Shown in pieces: positions 1 through 7,921 of a DNA stretch of 38,378 nt (within the stretch, counting starts at the first letter, position 1; the number at the start of each line of letters is the position of its first letter). The DNA comes from a virus, in IMG/VR virus record IMGVR_UViG_3300034418_006209, positions 1 through 38,378 of that record, one strand, 5' to 3'. A model generated the notes under the pieces. The model did no database searches. It was not told where the DNA came from and saw only the letters and a list, made by a program, of their open reading frames with translations. A program made the position numbers and the translations under genes.

Positions 1-385
1 TGTGATGTGCGAGATGAAGTACATCCCCCTAGTAGCACGACAGAAAACCTGCGGGGAGATCTGCAGCAGAGAATACAAACTAGAGCAGGAAAAACTGAAG
101 TATCGGTCGGTCAATCCGAAACCGTGCATCGTCTGCAAAGAAATCTTTCAGGCAGATCGACGAGCAAAAACCTGCAGTGAGGAATGCAGTCGGAAATGGC
201 GGAACAGAAGGATTGGGAGGAAGTATCCACCCAAGAATTGTGTCGTCTGCAAGAAGGAATTTTACGGGAGTCCTCGATCCATCACTTGCAGTGCGGAGTG
301 CTCGTATCAGTCGAAGTTGGAGAGGTCACGACTCGGTTTGTATCTGAAGGATCGACCACCGAAACCCTGCGAAACCTGCGGGGAG
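1..385. repeat. Left copy of a diverged terminal duplication
   Basis: These bases align without gaps to 37994-38378. By eye about 33 positions differ, roughly 91% identity. Positions 55-154 are identical and most differences cluster after 270. Both copies encode the same zinc-ribbon protein in the same frame. Either the phage has two tandem paralogues meeting at the permutation point, or a circular or terminally redundant genome was assembled from two strain variants. Confidence 0.85.
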
Positions 386-1081
386 ATGTTCAAACCGAAG
401 ACTCTATCCCATCGATTCTGTGGACGGAGATGCTGGGAATCGAACCCCAGAAAGCCTCCCCAGATTGTGGCCTGTCTGCAATGTGGAAGTGACTATACGA
501 AGATAAAGAGTCACCAGAAATACTGCAGTGCTGACTGTTTTGATGAGGCAAGAAAGGAGAGAGCACAGCGAACTAATTGGAAAGTCCGTGGGGTTCCAGA
601 GAAGAAGGTGGTGAAGTGCAAGTCCTGCAATTTCCATTTTGAGCAGAAGCACTCCCGCCATGTCTACTGTTCCGCAAGTTGTAATTCGGATGCCCAACGG
701 GAACGTGGACGACTCGCAACCCAGAACTCACCCATTCGACCTAAAAAGTGTCTGCACTGCAAAGGGGAGTTCAAACCCAGAACTCGGAAGTCGATGGCAA
801 AGTTCTGTTCCCACAAATGCCGAGGTGGGTATCAGGTAGGAAAGAGACAAGAAAAGATTGATGAACTGGAGAAGGAACAGAAGAACTTGGTTCAACTGCA
901 GAAGAAATGGGACGACTCATCGATTCAGATCCGAGATTGTCCTGCAGATACAGCATATGCCAAGGAAATCTGGGCCTATCTGAAGAAGGGCAAGACGATC
1001 ACTAAGTATCTGCACCCGATTTGGGCAGTTGGATCAACCATCAATGAAGATGAGGAGGAATTGATCGAATTAGAAATTTAA
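2..1081 (+). CDS. Tandem zinc-ribbon protein (5' truncated)
   Basis: I do not recognise a named family. The protein is a chain of seven modules of about 40 residues, each with a CxxC pair, 8-13 residues, then CxxxC, often preceded by F/Y/T and followed by S, as in FCS/MYM-type or TRASH zinc fingers. Clear pairs start at residues 42, 83, 124 and onward, and the last module ends in KFCSHKC. The first ribbon lacks its leading Cys because the window begins inside the gene; the right-end copy shows about 12 more upstream residues. After the seventh ribbon come a charged helical stretch and an acidic C-terminus (NEDEEELIELEI). Modules are joined by basic linkers rich in K and R, which fits nucleic-acid binding. 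It lies next to a non-coding repeat array and continues a run of small zinc-binding genes at 37342-37962 if the genome is circular. Role unknown; early regulation is an inference. Confidence 0.75.
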   Translation: MMCEMKYIPLVARQKTCGEICSREYKLEQEKLKYRSVNPKPCIVCKEIFQADRRAKTCSEECSRKWRNRRIGRKYPPKNCVVCKKEFYGSPRSITCSAECSYQSKLERSRLGLYLKDRPPKPCETCGEMFKPKTLSHRFCGRRCWESNPRKPPQIVACLQCGSDYTKIKSHQKYCSADCFDEARKERAQRTNWKVRGVPEKKVVKCKSCNFHFEQKHSRHVYCSASCNSDAQRERGRLATQNSPIRPKKCLHCKGEFKPRTRKSMAKFCSHKCRGGYQVGKRQEKIDELEKEQKNLVQLQKKWDDSSIQIRDCPADTAYAKEIWAYLKKGKTITKYLHPIWAVGSTINEDEEELIELEI

Positions 1082-2184
1082 CGGTGCTGGGCAAAGTGGT
1101 GAGCGGAGTCCTCCCTAAACAAATTCCGCTACATTCATGTACCACCTAATCAATACGGGGGTTTTTATAGTTTTCTCCCCCTACGATGTCAGCACCTCCC
1201 CACCCACTGATCTGCATCAGGCCCATCCTGTGGGTCTGGTAGAGACCAGTGACGGACTGAGAATCAGAGGATGTAATTACGCTATTGGGTCCTCTCAGCA
1301 TAAAGCTGTCAATGCGCTCGACGTTCTGCTGACACGGTAACGACGACGAGGTTCTTCAATCCAAACTGATAACGCCTATGGGATCTGGCGAGAAGGTGCT
1401 GGTCTCCTATTCCAAAACTACATTTGGGTGGGCTGTGTCACGGTAAGTTGCGATAAGGTCGGGTTTGATGCGGTCGGGTTTGATGCGGTGAGGTCAACAC
1501 AATATCAGAATTTAATCCTTTTGGGCTAGGTCTGGTGAGACTGTGTCGGATCAGGTCAGTTGAGGTGTGCTGGGATATGATGCGATGGGGTGCGGTCAAC
1601 CATAGAAGAGAGATTCTAAAGGGGTCTCTCTCCTGTCGTTGGATGGGATCGAGGTAGTGTGAGGTGGTATGTGTTCCGGTTGGTTGAGGTGCTGCCTGTT
1701 TGGGTCGGGTTCTGTGGAGCAAGGTAGGTTGCGGTTTGATATGGCAAGGCTTGGCTAACGGCAGAAAGACTAAAAGTCCTTCTCTCCTATCGTTAGATGG
1801 GATCGAGGTGGTGTACGCCGATGTTTGGTGCGGTGGCGTATGGTGGTGCGGGGTCTGATTTGGTTAGTTGCGGTGCGTTATGACACGTTGCGGTGTGGCT
1901 AACGACAGAATAGAGGGACCAAAGGTCTTTCTCTCCTATCGTTAGATAGGGTTCAAGGTGTGTCATGTCAGGGTTAGTTAAGTTGAGGTGCGTTCTGCTG
2001 AGATCGGGCTTGTTCGGTTCTACTATGTTGGGTTTTGGTTCGTTTGGGCAGGGCAATGCCAGGCCTGGCATGGTTTGGTAGGGCTGGACCCGGCAAGACA
2101 GGACCTAGAATTATACACACTTGGAGTGGCGAGGCGTGATCGCCTCCCTACTCTCACTCTCTCACTCAAGAAAAGGTAATCACT
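1082..2184. other. 1.1-kb non-coding region, G/T-rich on the + strand
   Basis: No convincing gene is visible. Frames open here are low-complexity, have no ribosome-binding site and resemble no family. The first 350 bases hold nothing I can name. From about 1440 the + strand becomes strongly G/T-rich with recurring TGCGGT and TGAGGT words and three hairpins, described separately. The last 80 bases lead into the gene at 2185, which has AAAAGG about 8 bases before its ATG. A promoter, replication or packaging function is possible but not shown. Confidence 0.7.
1457..1957. repeat. Array of TGCGGT words and three related hairpins
   Basis: A 15-bp unit (GGTCGGGTTTGATGC) is repeated in tandem at 1457-1486. 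Exact TGCGGT occurs at about 1469, 1484, 1592, 1730, 1829, 1869 and 1889. Three hairpins are spaced by about 150 bases: 1598-1641 (CAAC/GTTG outer, AGAGAGA/TCTCTCT inner), 1755-1796 (CTAACG/CGTTAG outer, GACT/AGTC inner) and 1899-1945 (CTAACGA/TCGTTAG outer, GACC/GGTC inner). Each 3' arm runs on into a shared tract of the form CTCTCCTATCGTTAGATGGG. The stems are kept while the sequences change, which suggests selected structure. Candidate roles are a replication origin, a packaging site or a regulatory RNA. Confidence 0.7.
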
Positions 2185-2754
2185 ATGGAAATTCTACGTT
2201 TCCAAATTAAGGGGGAAACCCCATTGATGATGCACAACAATGTCGCTTGTGATCCGTTGCATCCATTAGCAAAACAGATGAAGAAGATTTCGTCTGTACG
2301 AAACAAGACCGATGAACACCATGAGGAATTGGCCTTCATTGAATACCAGGCCGGTATCTACCATGACCCAAAGATTGGTCCCTACATCCCAGGCCGTTGC
2401 ATGGATGCACTTCTACGAGAAGCTGCAAAGTTCTCTAAGAAAGGCAAGACCGTGACCCGTGCTCTGCAAACCGTAGAGGACAAGATCAAACTGATTTTTG
2501 ACGGACCCTCCGACATCCCATCCTTATATAGAAAGGGATTTAGGGACCGCAGACCTGTCACCGTCAATCGATCCACTGTGATCCGCACCAGACCTTTCTT
2601 TGATGAATGGGCCGCAGAGTTTCAGGTTGCCATTGATCCATCCCAACTTGATGCGGTTGAGGTGAAGCAGTTTCTGGAGATTGGAGGTCGTTTGGTTGGT
2701 CTCTGTGACTACCGTCCTACTTACGGCAAATTCAATTTAGAGGTGGCCGCTTAA
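2185..2754 (+). CDS. Conserved phage protein with RAMP/Cas7-like traits
   Basis: The 189-residue protein belongs to a phage family usually left unnamed, found beside ssDNA-binding and primase genes. Its pattern recalls RAMP-fold (Cas7/Csm3-like) proteins. The N-terminal strand reads IKGETPLMMHN. A motif YIPGRCMDALLRE at about residues 68-80 resembles the IPGSSLKGALR motif of RAMPs. The C-terminus, GGRLVGLCDYRPTYGKF, resembles the glycine-rich loop of that fold. Basic segments (FRDRRPVTVNR, VIRTRP) lie between. This likeness is mine by eye and could be coincidental. The stop codon overlaps the next ATG (TAATG), so it is coupled to the gene at 2754. Acting on single-stranded nucleic acid during replication or recombination is an inference from context. 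Confidence 0.7.
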   Translation: MEILRFQIKGETPLMMHNNVACDPLHPLAKQMKKISSVRNKTDEHHEELAFIEYQAGIYHDPKIGPYIPGRCMDALLREAAKFSKKGKTVTRALQTVEDKIKLIFDGPSDIPSLYRKGFRDRRPVTVNRSTVIRTRPFFDEWAAEFQVAIDPSQLDAVEVKQFLEIGGRLVGLCDYRPTYGKFNLEVAA

Positions 2755-3248
2755 TGGAAAAGCTCACCGTCTACCCTGCTTGGAAAGCCAGAGTTGAGGA
2801 GATTCTGGAACTCTATGAGATTGGTGAGCTGATCCCTCACCAGTTCTTTTATGACCTCTTTGAATGCCATCCAAATCAGGAAGGTATCTCTGTTGAGGCA
2901 TATAAGAAACGTCAGATCGAGTTCCTGCAGCACTTCACGGGATTCCGTGACCATCTGCTGTTAGATCATAAGATCGATCTGGTAAACGTCCGCACAGAAG
3001 GATACCGCATGGTTCCTCCTTCTGAGCAGGCGGAACTTGCTGAAAGGCAACTGCACCAGCACCTCTCCAAGATGCTGGACAAGGCTCAACGTCGAGTGTC
3101 CTTCACCCGATTTGAGGAACTGGATGACCATCAGAAACACCGTCACCGAGAGGTTGCTGTGCGTCTGAAAAGTCTATCCATGATGGCTAGTGATAAACGC
3201 AAAGAGATTCCCAGCCTGCGTGAGCATTTGGCTATAGAGAATCAGTAA
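2754..3248 (+). CDS. Hypothetical replication-block protein
   Basis: I do not recognise this 164-residue protein. It is mainly charged and helical, rich in E, R, H and K, with no membrane segment, signal peptide or cysteine cluster. The start ATG shares its A with the upstream stop (TAATG), indicating translational coupling. It sits between the RAMP-like protein and the ssDNA-binding protein, so it probably takes part in DNA replication or recombination as an accessory factor. That role rests on position only. Confidence 0.7.
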   Translation: MEKLTVYPAWKARVEEILELYEIGELIPHQFFYDLFECHPNQEGISVEAYKKRQIEFLQHFTGFRDHLLLDHKIDLVNVRTEGYRMVPPSEQAELAERQLHQHLSKMLDKAQRRVSFTRFEELDDHQKHRHREVAVRLKSLSMMASDKRKEIPSLREHLAIENQ

Positions 3249-3274
3249 ACAAAACACTAAACAAATAGGTAAAG

Positions 3275-3901
3275 ATGGCTTGGTTGCCCAAATCCTACAA
3301 AGCACCCTCCGCAGGAGGTGACTTTCTGAACCCCTCAAGGATTCCTGAATCTGATCACATGGATCGACCTGTCAAGATCCGTGTTCTTGGAAACTTTGAT
3401 TATCCCAAGACTGCCATCATGGGATGGAGTTCCTGGGAACGTACAGCACAGAAGAATATCTGTCACCGAGTGGAATACAGCGATGAGGCCAGAGCAGAAC
3501 TGGAAGCCAGGGAGTACGATGATGTCAAACACTTCTGGGCCTTGCTGGTTTACAACTGGGAAGAGATGAGACCCCAAATCTTTGAATTCACCCAGGCTAG
3601 CATTCGCAACGACCTGCTGAAACTTTTCGCTGATCCTGACTGGGAAGATCCAAAGGATTATGACATTAAGATCCGTAAGAACGGGTCAGGGGTAAACACC
3701 AAGTACAGTGTTGTCCCTGTGGGAAAGGCCGAACTGCCCAAGGATGTCCGTGATCAGATCAAGTCCAGCAAGTACGATTTCACCCGTCTGTTCAAGAATG
3801 AGCAGGTTTTTGAAGGGTCCGTTACTCCCTTGGAGAAACCAAAGGAAGTGAAGGAAGAAAAGCAGATTGCCACCCAAGAGGAAGAGGATGTTCTATTCTG
3901 A
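3275..3901 (+). CDS. ssDNA-binding protein
   Basis: A 208-residue protein likely to coat single-stranded DNA during replication. The central part (about residues 28-150) looks like an OB-fold core with many aromatic residues (W51, W54, W88, W95 region), including a block DIKIRKNGSGVNTKYSVVP similar to the gp32-type DNA-binding core. The C-terminal 35 residues are highly acidic and end EEEDVLF, the acidic tail plus terminal Phe typical of SSB-type proteins that recruit partner enzymes. Its gene overlaps the primase-helicase gene by 14 bases. The assignment rests on the tail, composition and neighbour; the exact OB family is not certain. Confidence 0.75.
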   Translation: MAWLPKSYKAPSAGGDFLNPSRIPESDHMDRPVKIRVLGNFDYPKTAIMGWSSWERTAQKNICHRVEYSDEARAELEAREYDDVKHFWALLVYNWEEMRPQIFEFTQASIRNDLLKLFADPDWEDPKDYDIKIRKNGSGVNTKYSVVPVGKAELPKDVRDQIKSSKYDFTRLFKNEQVFEGSVTPLEKPKEVKEEKQIATQEEEDVLF

Positions 3902-6146
3902 CCCTTATGAGGTGATCAGACATAAAGGCATGACTCCACCCGATGAAATCTTCTTTGACGAGGAGATTCATCGGTTCTCTGCCAACGGCAAACCAATGGA
4001 CAAGGCTGGATGGTACACCGGAAAGGATACCGGAGACCTGAAGGTCCTTGTCTTTGGAGATTGGCGGATGGGCGGAAAATATGTCTGGACCAATCTGGAA
4101 ACCACCGACAAACGAACCAAGGAATACAAGCAGGCTCAGAAGATCCATGAGGAACTGAAAGCCAAGCAGGAAGAGCTGCAACGGCAGAAGTACGAAGAAT
4201 CTGCAGAGTATGCCACGAGAATCTGGGAGAAGTCCGTAGATGCTCCTGCAGATCATCCGTACCTGCAGAAGAAAGGAATTGGACCCAATGGGATTCGTTT
4301 CAAACGTGACGATAATCAGGATCGTCTGGTCCTTCCCTTGATGAATGAGAGACAGCAGATCCAAACCCTGCAGTACATTGATGACGATGGCAACAAACTA
4401 TTTTTACCCAATGGAAAGGCCCGTGGTGGGTTCTTCTGGATCGGAACAGACCCTGATGAAGTAACCCCAGAGGTCCTGCTGATCTGTGAAGGTTTTGCAA
4501 CGGCTGCCAGTCTTCATGAGTGTACTGGATGCCCTGTGGTCGTTGCCTTTAATCTGGGGAACCTCAAACCTGTCCTGCAGGCCGTTTTGCCTCGGTTCAC
4601 AAGTCAGACACAGGTTCTGCTTTGTGCTGATGATGACCGTTTTAAGGATCGAAATCGAGGAATGGAGGAAGCCGAGAAACTGGCACAGGAATTTTCCCTG
4701 CGTTGGGTTGCTCCTAAATGGCCTGACGGATCAGACACTGGAACAGATTTCAATGACCTGGTTGCCCAGATTGGTAAAGATCAGGTCCGTGATCAGATTG
4801 AGTCTGTCCTCGACAAACCTGCAGAGATTCCTGCTTCTTGGTGGAAGATCAGCGAAAAGGGTGCAATCAGTTTCTCCAGTCAGTTTGCTGCAGAGTCTTG
4901 GGTTCTCTCCCATCAACACCGAGTGTATCAACATCCAGACCTCTGGCAGTTCAATGGGAAGGTCTGGGAACGACTGGAACCAGAGTCTGCCAAGGCAGAG
5001 ATCCGTCGTCTGGTCTGCCGAGGCAAAGGTGCTGAAGAGGGAATGCTACGCTCCTCCCATGTTGAGGACACGTTGTCTCAGTCCAAGATGATCCTCCAAC
5101 AAGGCAACCTGATTGAGTTTGATCATAACCCAAAACTGCTGGTCTTCCGTAACGGCACTTTGGACCTCGATGCTGGAGAGTTCCGTAAAGGACAGTGGAG
5201 TGCAGAAGATCATACGACGATCCTGCGAGACTATGACTATGATGAGTCTGCCGATTGTCCAAGATGGAAAGCATTCCTAGAAGAAGTCCAACTGGAGAAG
5301 GATACGATCCAACGACTGCAGGAATGGTGTGGATACTGTCTTGTTCCCGATGTCTCTCTGCAACGATGTCTGATGCTGGTCGGTGATGGAAAGAATGGAA
5401 AGTCCGTTTTCCTTCAAACACTCCGAGAAGTCATTGGATCTGCCAATGTCTCCAGCCTGGAACTCGCAGAGATGTTTGATCGGTTTAAGGTCGGAGGACT
5501 GCAAGGGAAACTAGCCAACATCTGTAGCGATGTAGACACCAACACCGTCATCCATACCAGTTTCAAGAAGATCGTCGCAGGAGAACACACCGTTGCCGAA
5601 CGCAAACACTATGACCCGTTTGAGTTCCAACCCTTTGCCCGAATCCTTTTCTCTGCCAACAAGTTCAATCCTACTAGAGACCACTCTGAAGGATTTTATC
5701 GACGTTTCGACATCGTCCGATTCCAGCGGTTCTTTGAAGACCATGAACGAGATCCTGCTCTGCTTTACAAGCTCAAGGATGAACTGCCTGGGATCTTCAA
5801 CTGGGCACTGCTCGGACTGATCAGAATGATCAACCAGAACATGAACCTGACACATTCCAAATCAATGGCACAGGAACATGAGAAGTTCAGACTAGAGACT
5901 CATCCGTTCCGTGGATTCTTGGAAGAATGCTGCGAGATCAAAACAACTGAAGACGGTGATCCTATCGGTAATGTTGAGAAGTCCTTCTTCATTGAGAAGT
6001 ACAAGGAATGGTGTGAACAAAATGGCTATCGAATGCAGTCCACTCATCGAATTACCGCAGACCTTGCTGCTCTCGGTGTGGAAGTCAAACGAGCAAGAGA
6101 AGGAACCAGTCTCGTCCGCCAGTACGTTGGCGTAATGATGCTCTGA
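3888..6146 (+). CDS. Primase-helicase (Toprim + SF3 D5-type helicase)
   Basis: A 752-residue replicative primase-helicase. The N-terminal region carries a PriCT-like segment (HPYLQKKGI) followed by a Toprim domain at about residues 190-290, with the EGFATAASL glutamate motif and the acidic CADDD motif. The C-terminal half is a D5/P4-type superfamily 3 helicase: Walker A GDGKNGKS near residue 500, Walker B LANICSDVD near 545, and motif C ARILFSAN followed by an arginine-rich GFYRRFDIVRF. A winged-helix-like tail follows. An in-frame TTG lies at 3867, but ATG 3888 is preceded by GAGGAAGAGG and is the better start. No DNA polymerase gene is seen in the window, so elongation probably uses the host enzyme. 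Iteron-like repeats directly downstream are the likely loading site. Confidence 0.92.
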   Translation: MFYSDPYEVIRHKGMTPPDEIFFDEEIHRFSANGKPMDKAGWYTGKDTGDLKVLVFGDWRMGGKYVWTNLETTDKRTKEYKQAQKIHEELKAKQEELQRQKYEESAEYATRIWEKSVDAPADHPYLQKKGIGPNGIRFKRDDNQDRLVLPLMNERQQIQTLQYIDDDGNKLFLPNGKARGGFFWIGTDPDEVTPEVLLICEGFATAASLHECTGCPVVVAFNLGNLKPVLQAVLPRFTSQTQVLLCADDDRFKDRNRGMEEAEKLAQEFSLRWVAPKWPDGSDTGTDFNDLVAQIGKDQVRDQIESVLDKPAEIPASWWKISEKGAISFSSQFAAESWVLSHQHRVYQHPDLWQFNGKVWERLEPESAKAEIRRLVCRGKGAEEGMLRSSHVEDTLSQSKMILQQGNLIEFDHNPKLLVFRNGTLDLDAGEFRKGQWSAEDHTTILRDYDYDESADCPRWKAFLEEVQLEKDTIQRLQEWCGYCLVPDVSLQRCLMLVGDGKNGKSVFLQTLREVIGSANVSSLELAEMFDRFKVGGLQGKLANICSDVDTNTVIHTSFKKIVAGEHTVAERKHYDPFEFQPFARILFSANKFNPTRDHSEGFYRRFDIVRFQRFFEDHERDPALLYKLKDELPGIFNWALLGLIRMINQNMNLTHSKSMAQEHEKFRLETHPFRGFLEECCEIKTTEDGDPIGNVEKSFFIEKYKEWCEQNGYRMQSTHRITADLAALGVEVKRAREGTSLVRQYVGVMML

Positions 6147-6168
6147 CTCAAGAGACCATGATGAAAAT

Positions 6169-6480
6169 GTTCCCACTCTGTTCCAACTTGTTCCACCTTT
6201 TAAAAGTGAAGTGGGAACAGGTCTAGCCCAGTAACGGCAAGGGGTAGAGAAAACTGTTCCATCTGTTCCATCTTTTTTTTATTTATTACGTGAAGAGAGA
6301 AATAGAAATACAAGAAAATATAGAAGAATAATGAATATATATAATCTCAATAATATAAATAATCTGGGGAAAAAGTTGGAACAGTTGGAACAAAACCTTG
6401 GAGGCCAGACAGATTCTGGCCTACAGCGTTCCAACTTTGGTAAAATAGCTGGAACAAAGTTGGAACAAAGTTGGAACAAA
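6169..6480. repeat. Iteron-like GTTGGAACA cluster, candidate origin
   Basis: Immediately after the primase-helicase the motif TGTTCCAAC/GTTGGAACA recurs in both orientations. The upstream group has TGTTCCCAC (6169), TGTTCCAAC (6179), TGTTCCACC (6189), GTGGGAACA (6211) and two TGTTCCATC (about 6255 and 6263). The downstream group has a 9-bp tandem GTTGGAACA at 6375-6392, CGTTCCAACTTT at 6427, GCTGGAACAAA at 6448 and an 11-bp tandem GTTGGAACAAA at 6459-6480. Between the groups lies a very A/T-rich tract (6268-6365). Iterons flanking an A/T-rich segment beside the helicase gene are the usual plan of an initiator-dependent origin. Confidence 0.65.
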
Positions 6481-6786
6481 TTAGGTGTCTGTGAGGCCAA
6501 AAACTGCAAAAACACCAAGGATTTCAATGTACTATGCGGAGAATGCGAAATTCTTGAATTTAGCGAGTTTTGTCGCCTTGGATCGATATTTTATATACCT
6601 AATCATTGGATAATCCCCGAAAATCAAGAATCAATGGACGATTTACAAGAAATGGCAGAAGTCGTGACCAATATCGTCCGTAAACGTGATCACTCCCTGA
6701 AAGTGGTCTTGGATGGAAACAAACTCATCTGCCAGTCTTGGATGAAAACCCATGTTGATGAATCTATTCCAGAATGGTTGAGATAA
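6331..6786 (+). CDS. Hypothetical protein overlapping the iterons
   Basis: The frame encodes 151 residues. The first 50 residues are read through the GTTGGAACA repeats and are low complexity (N, L, Q, E rich), so the true start may lie further in, for example ATG 6634. The middle contains CEAKNC and CGEC, a possible zinc ribbon, and the C-terminal third looks like an ordinary mixed alpha/beta domain. Its stop overlaps the small terminase ATG (TAATG), which supports the 3' part being real. I do not recognise the family. Confidence 0.5.
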   Translation: MNIYNLNNINNLGKKLEQLEQNLGGQTDSGLQRSNFGKIAGTKLEQSWNKLGVCEAKNCKNTKDFNVLCGECEILEFSEFCRLGSIFYIPNHWIIPENQESMDDLQEMAEVVTNIVRKRDHSLKVVLDGNKLICQSWMKTHVDESIPEWLR

Positions 6787-7232
6787 TGACTGAGCCAAAG
6801 AAAAGCAATCGTAAGTATTCCGATGAACAGGTGGAAGCCTTCTGCAATCACATTGCCGATGGCAAGAGTCTTCAGGAAACTGCAGATCTCTATGGGATGA
6901 CGAGGTATGCACTGTACCAGGTGCTAAACAGGAATCATCAGGAACGTTATATGTCTGCTCTCAATGAGAGGGCAATGCGCCATGCAGAACACATTGAGTA
7001 TCTTGCCAAAGAGTGTGAACAGGGACGGATTGATCCTAGAGCTGCAGATGTATCTATCCGTGCCAGACAGTGGATCTGTGCCAAATATCACCCTGAGTTC
7101 CTTGCCGAGCGAATGAAAAAGGATGTGAGTGTGGAACACTCGATGAGGAAGGAACACTTGGACACCATGAAGAAGATTGCGAAGAGAAAAGCGGAGATTG
7201 AATACAAGTCTGAGCAGAAGCCCAAGGATTGA
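6786..7232 (+). CDS. terS: Terminase small subunit
   Basis: A 148-residue DNA-recognition subunit of the packaging motor. The N-terminal 45 residues form a helix-turn-helix of the kind in small terminases (EQVEAFCNHIADGKSLQETA, then a turn, then MTRYALYQVLNR). A helical oligomerisation region follows (residues about 55-105), ending in the typical VSIRARQWICAKYHPEFL segment, then a basic C-terminal tail. ATG 6786 shares its A with the upstream stop (TAATG); an in-frame ATG at 6774 is less likely. The large subunit gene lies 1.9 kb downstream, separated by rusA, a transporter and a DpdA-like gene, an unusual split. Confidence 0.85.
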   Translation: MTEPKKSNRKYSDEQVEAFCNHIADGKSLQETADLYGMTRYALYQVLNRNHQERYMSALNERAMRHAEHIEYLAKECEQGRIDPRAADVSIRARQWICAKYHPEFLAERMKKDVSVEHSMRKEHLDTMKKIAKRKAEIEYKSEQKPKD

Positions 7233-7293
7233 GCAGATGCCCGTTAACATTACGCACGCTCGATTCTCCTACAACTTTAGGCGTTATTTTGGG

Positions 7294-7330
7294 CTATATG
7301 TTCGTTAAGTTAACATTATCGAACATATAG
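7294..7330. promoter_or_regulatory. Perfect 11-bp inverted repeat
   Basis: CTATATGTTCG (7294-7304) and CGAACATATAG (7320-7330) are exact reverse complements around a 15-nt spacer that itself holds TTAAGTTAA. There is no T tract after the stem, so it does not look like a simple intrinsic terminator. It could be a protein-binding palindrome or part of a packaging site. Confidence 0.6.
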
Positions 7331-7454
7331 AAATGATCAGTTGGTGGCGAGGGTGGGAACCGACATGCCGCAGAAAAACTGGGATCGAGCAGGATATGAC
7401 TGAAAAGGGCAACAAAAAGGGCAACATCTGGGTCCAGATCGCAGATTTTCGCAG

Positions 7455-7520
7455 ACCCCCCCAGGGGTGGTCGAACCGAGGGGGTGGTGCGTGGGCGCAC
7501 CCCTCCACACCCCCCCCGTA
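7455..7520. other. G/C-rich hairpin tract, possible packaging site
   Basis: A run of C's is followed by GGGG-rich and then CCCC-rich blocks. The best stem is GGTGCG (7486-7491) with CGCACC (7496-7501) around TGGG, extended by outer G/C blocks. The composition is far from that of its neighbours. Position between terS and the rest of the packaging operon suggests cos or pac; it could also be a terminator lacking a U tract. Confidence 0.4.
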
Positions 7521-7547
7521 CCCCTTAGAACCTAGAACGGCACCCCG

Positions 7548-7913
7548 ATGCTAAAAATTTTCAAAATTTCCCCACAACCGAAGCCGAGGATGACCAGATC
7601 CGACAGATGGAGAACCAGACCCTCGGTGCTGGCATACCGAGCATTTGCCGATGCAATGCGTTCTCAATCCGATGGCTGGGAACTGCCGGATGCCTTCCAT
7701 GTGAGGTTCATCGTCCCCATGCCGAAGTCCTGGTCCAAACGCAAACGCCTGCAGATGGTTTCAACCCCCCACCGACAGAGACCGGATCTGGACAACTTCA
7801 TCAAGAGTTTCGACTGCCTCCGCGAAGACGACAGCAGCATCTGGAAAATCTCTGCCGAGAAAATCTGGGGAGAGGAAGGCGCAATCATCATTGACGATTT
7901 GAAGGACAACTAA
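7548..7913 (+). CDS. rusA: RusA-like Holliday junction resolvase
   Basis: A 121-residue crossover junction endodeoxyribonuclease of the RusA family, which cuts four-way DNA junctions and in phages helps debranch DNA before packaging. The N-terminus has the family pattern PQPKPRMTRSDRW. The catalytic core RPDLDNFIKSFDCLREDDSSIW-type segment at about residues 79-100 supplies the acidic residues (PDLDN and DDS), followed by a basic and acidic end. ATG 7548 has no good ribosome-binding site; an internal ATG at 7589 would lose the conserved first strand, so I keep the longer form. Confidence 0.85.
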   Translation: MLKIFKISPQPKPRMTRSDRWRTRPSVLAYRAFADAMRSQSDGWELPDAFHVRFIVPMPKSWSKRKRLQMVSTPHRQRPDLDNFIKSFDCLREDDSSIWKISAEKIWGEEGAIIIDDLKDN

Positions 7914-7921
7914 GGAGACCT

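Larger units (their letters stand above)
7233..7547. other. Non-coding gap between terS and rusA with strong inverted repeats
   Basis: No gene is supported. The gap contains two structured elements, listed separately: a perfect 11-bp inverted repeat near 7294-7330 and a G/C-rich tract at about 7455-7520. Packaging sites (cos or pac) are often next to small terminase genes, so this is the best candidate for the packaging recognition region, but nothing in the sequence proves it. Confidence 0.6.

Noticed and set aside
1137-1340. 67-codon plus-strand frame after the zinc-ribbon gene
   Set aside because: No ribosome-binding site, no family resemblance, and isolated in a non-coding region. It cannot be excluded but is not supported.
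1438-2071. Two minus-strand frames rich in Thr, Pro and His
   Set aside because: They come from the C/A-rich complement of the repeat array and have no start signal or family likeness.
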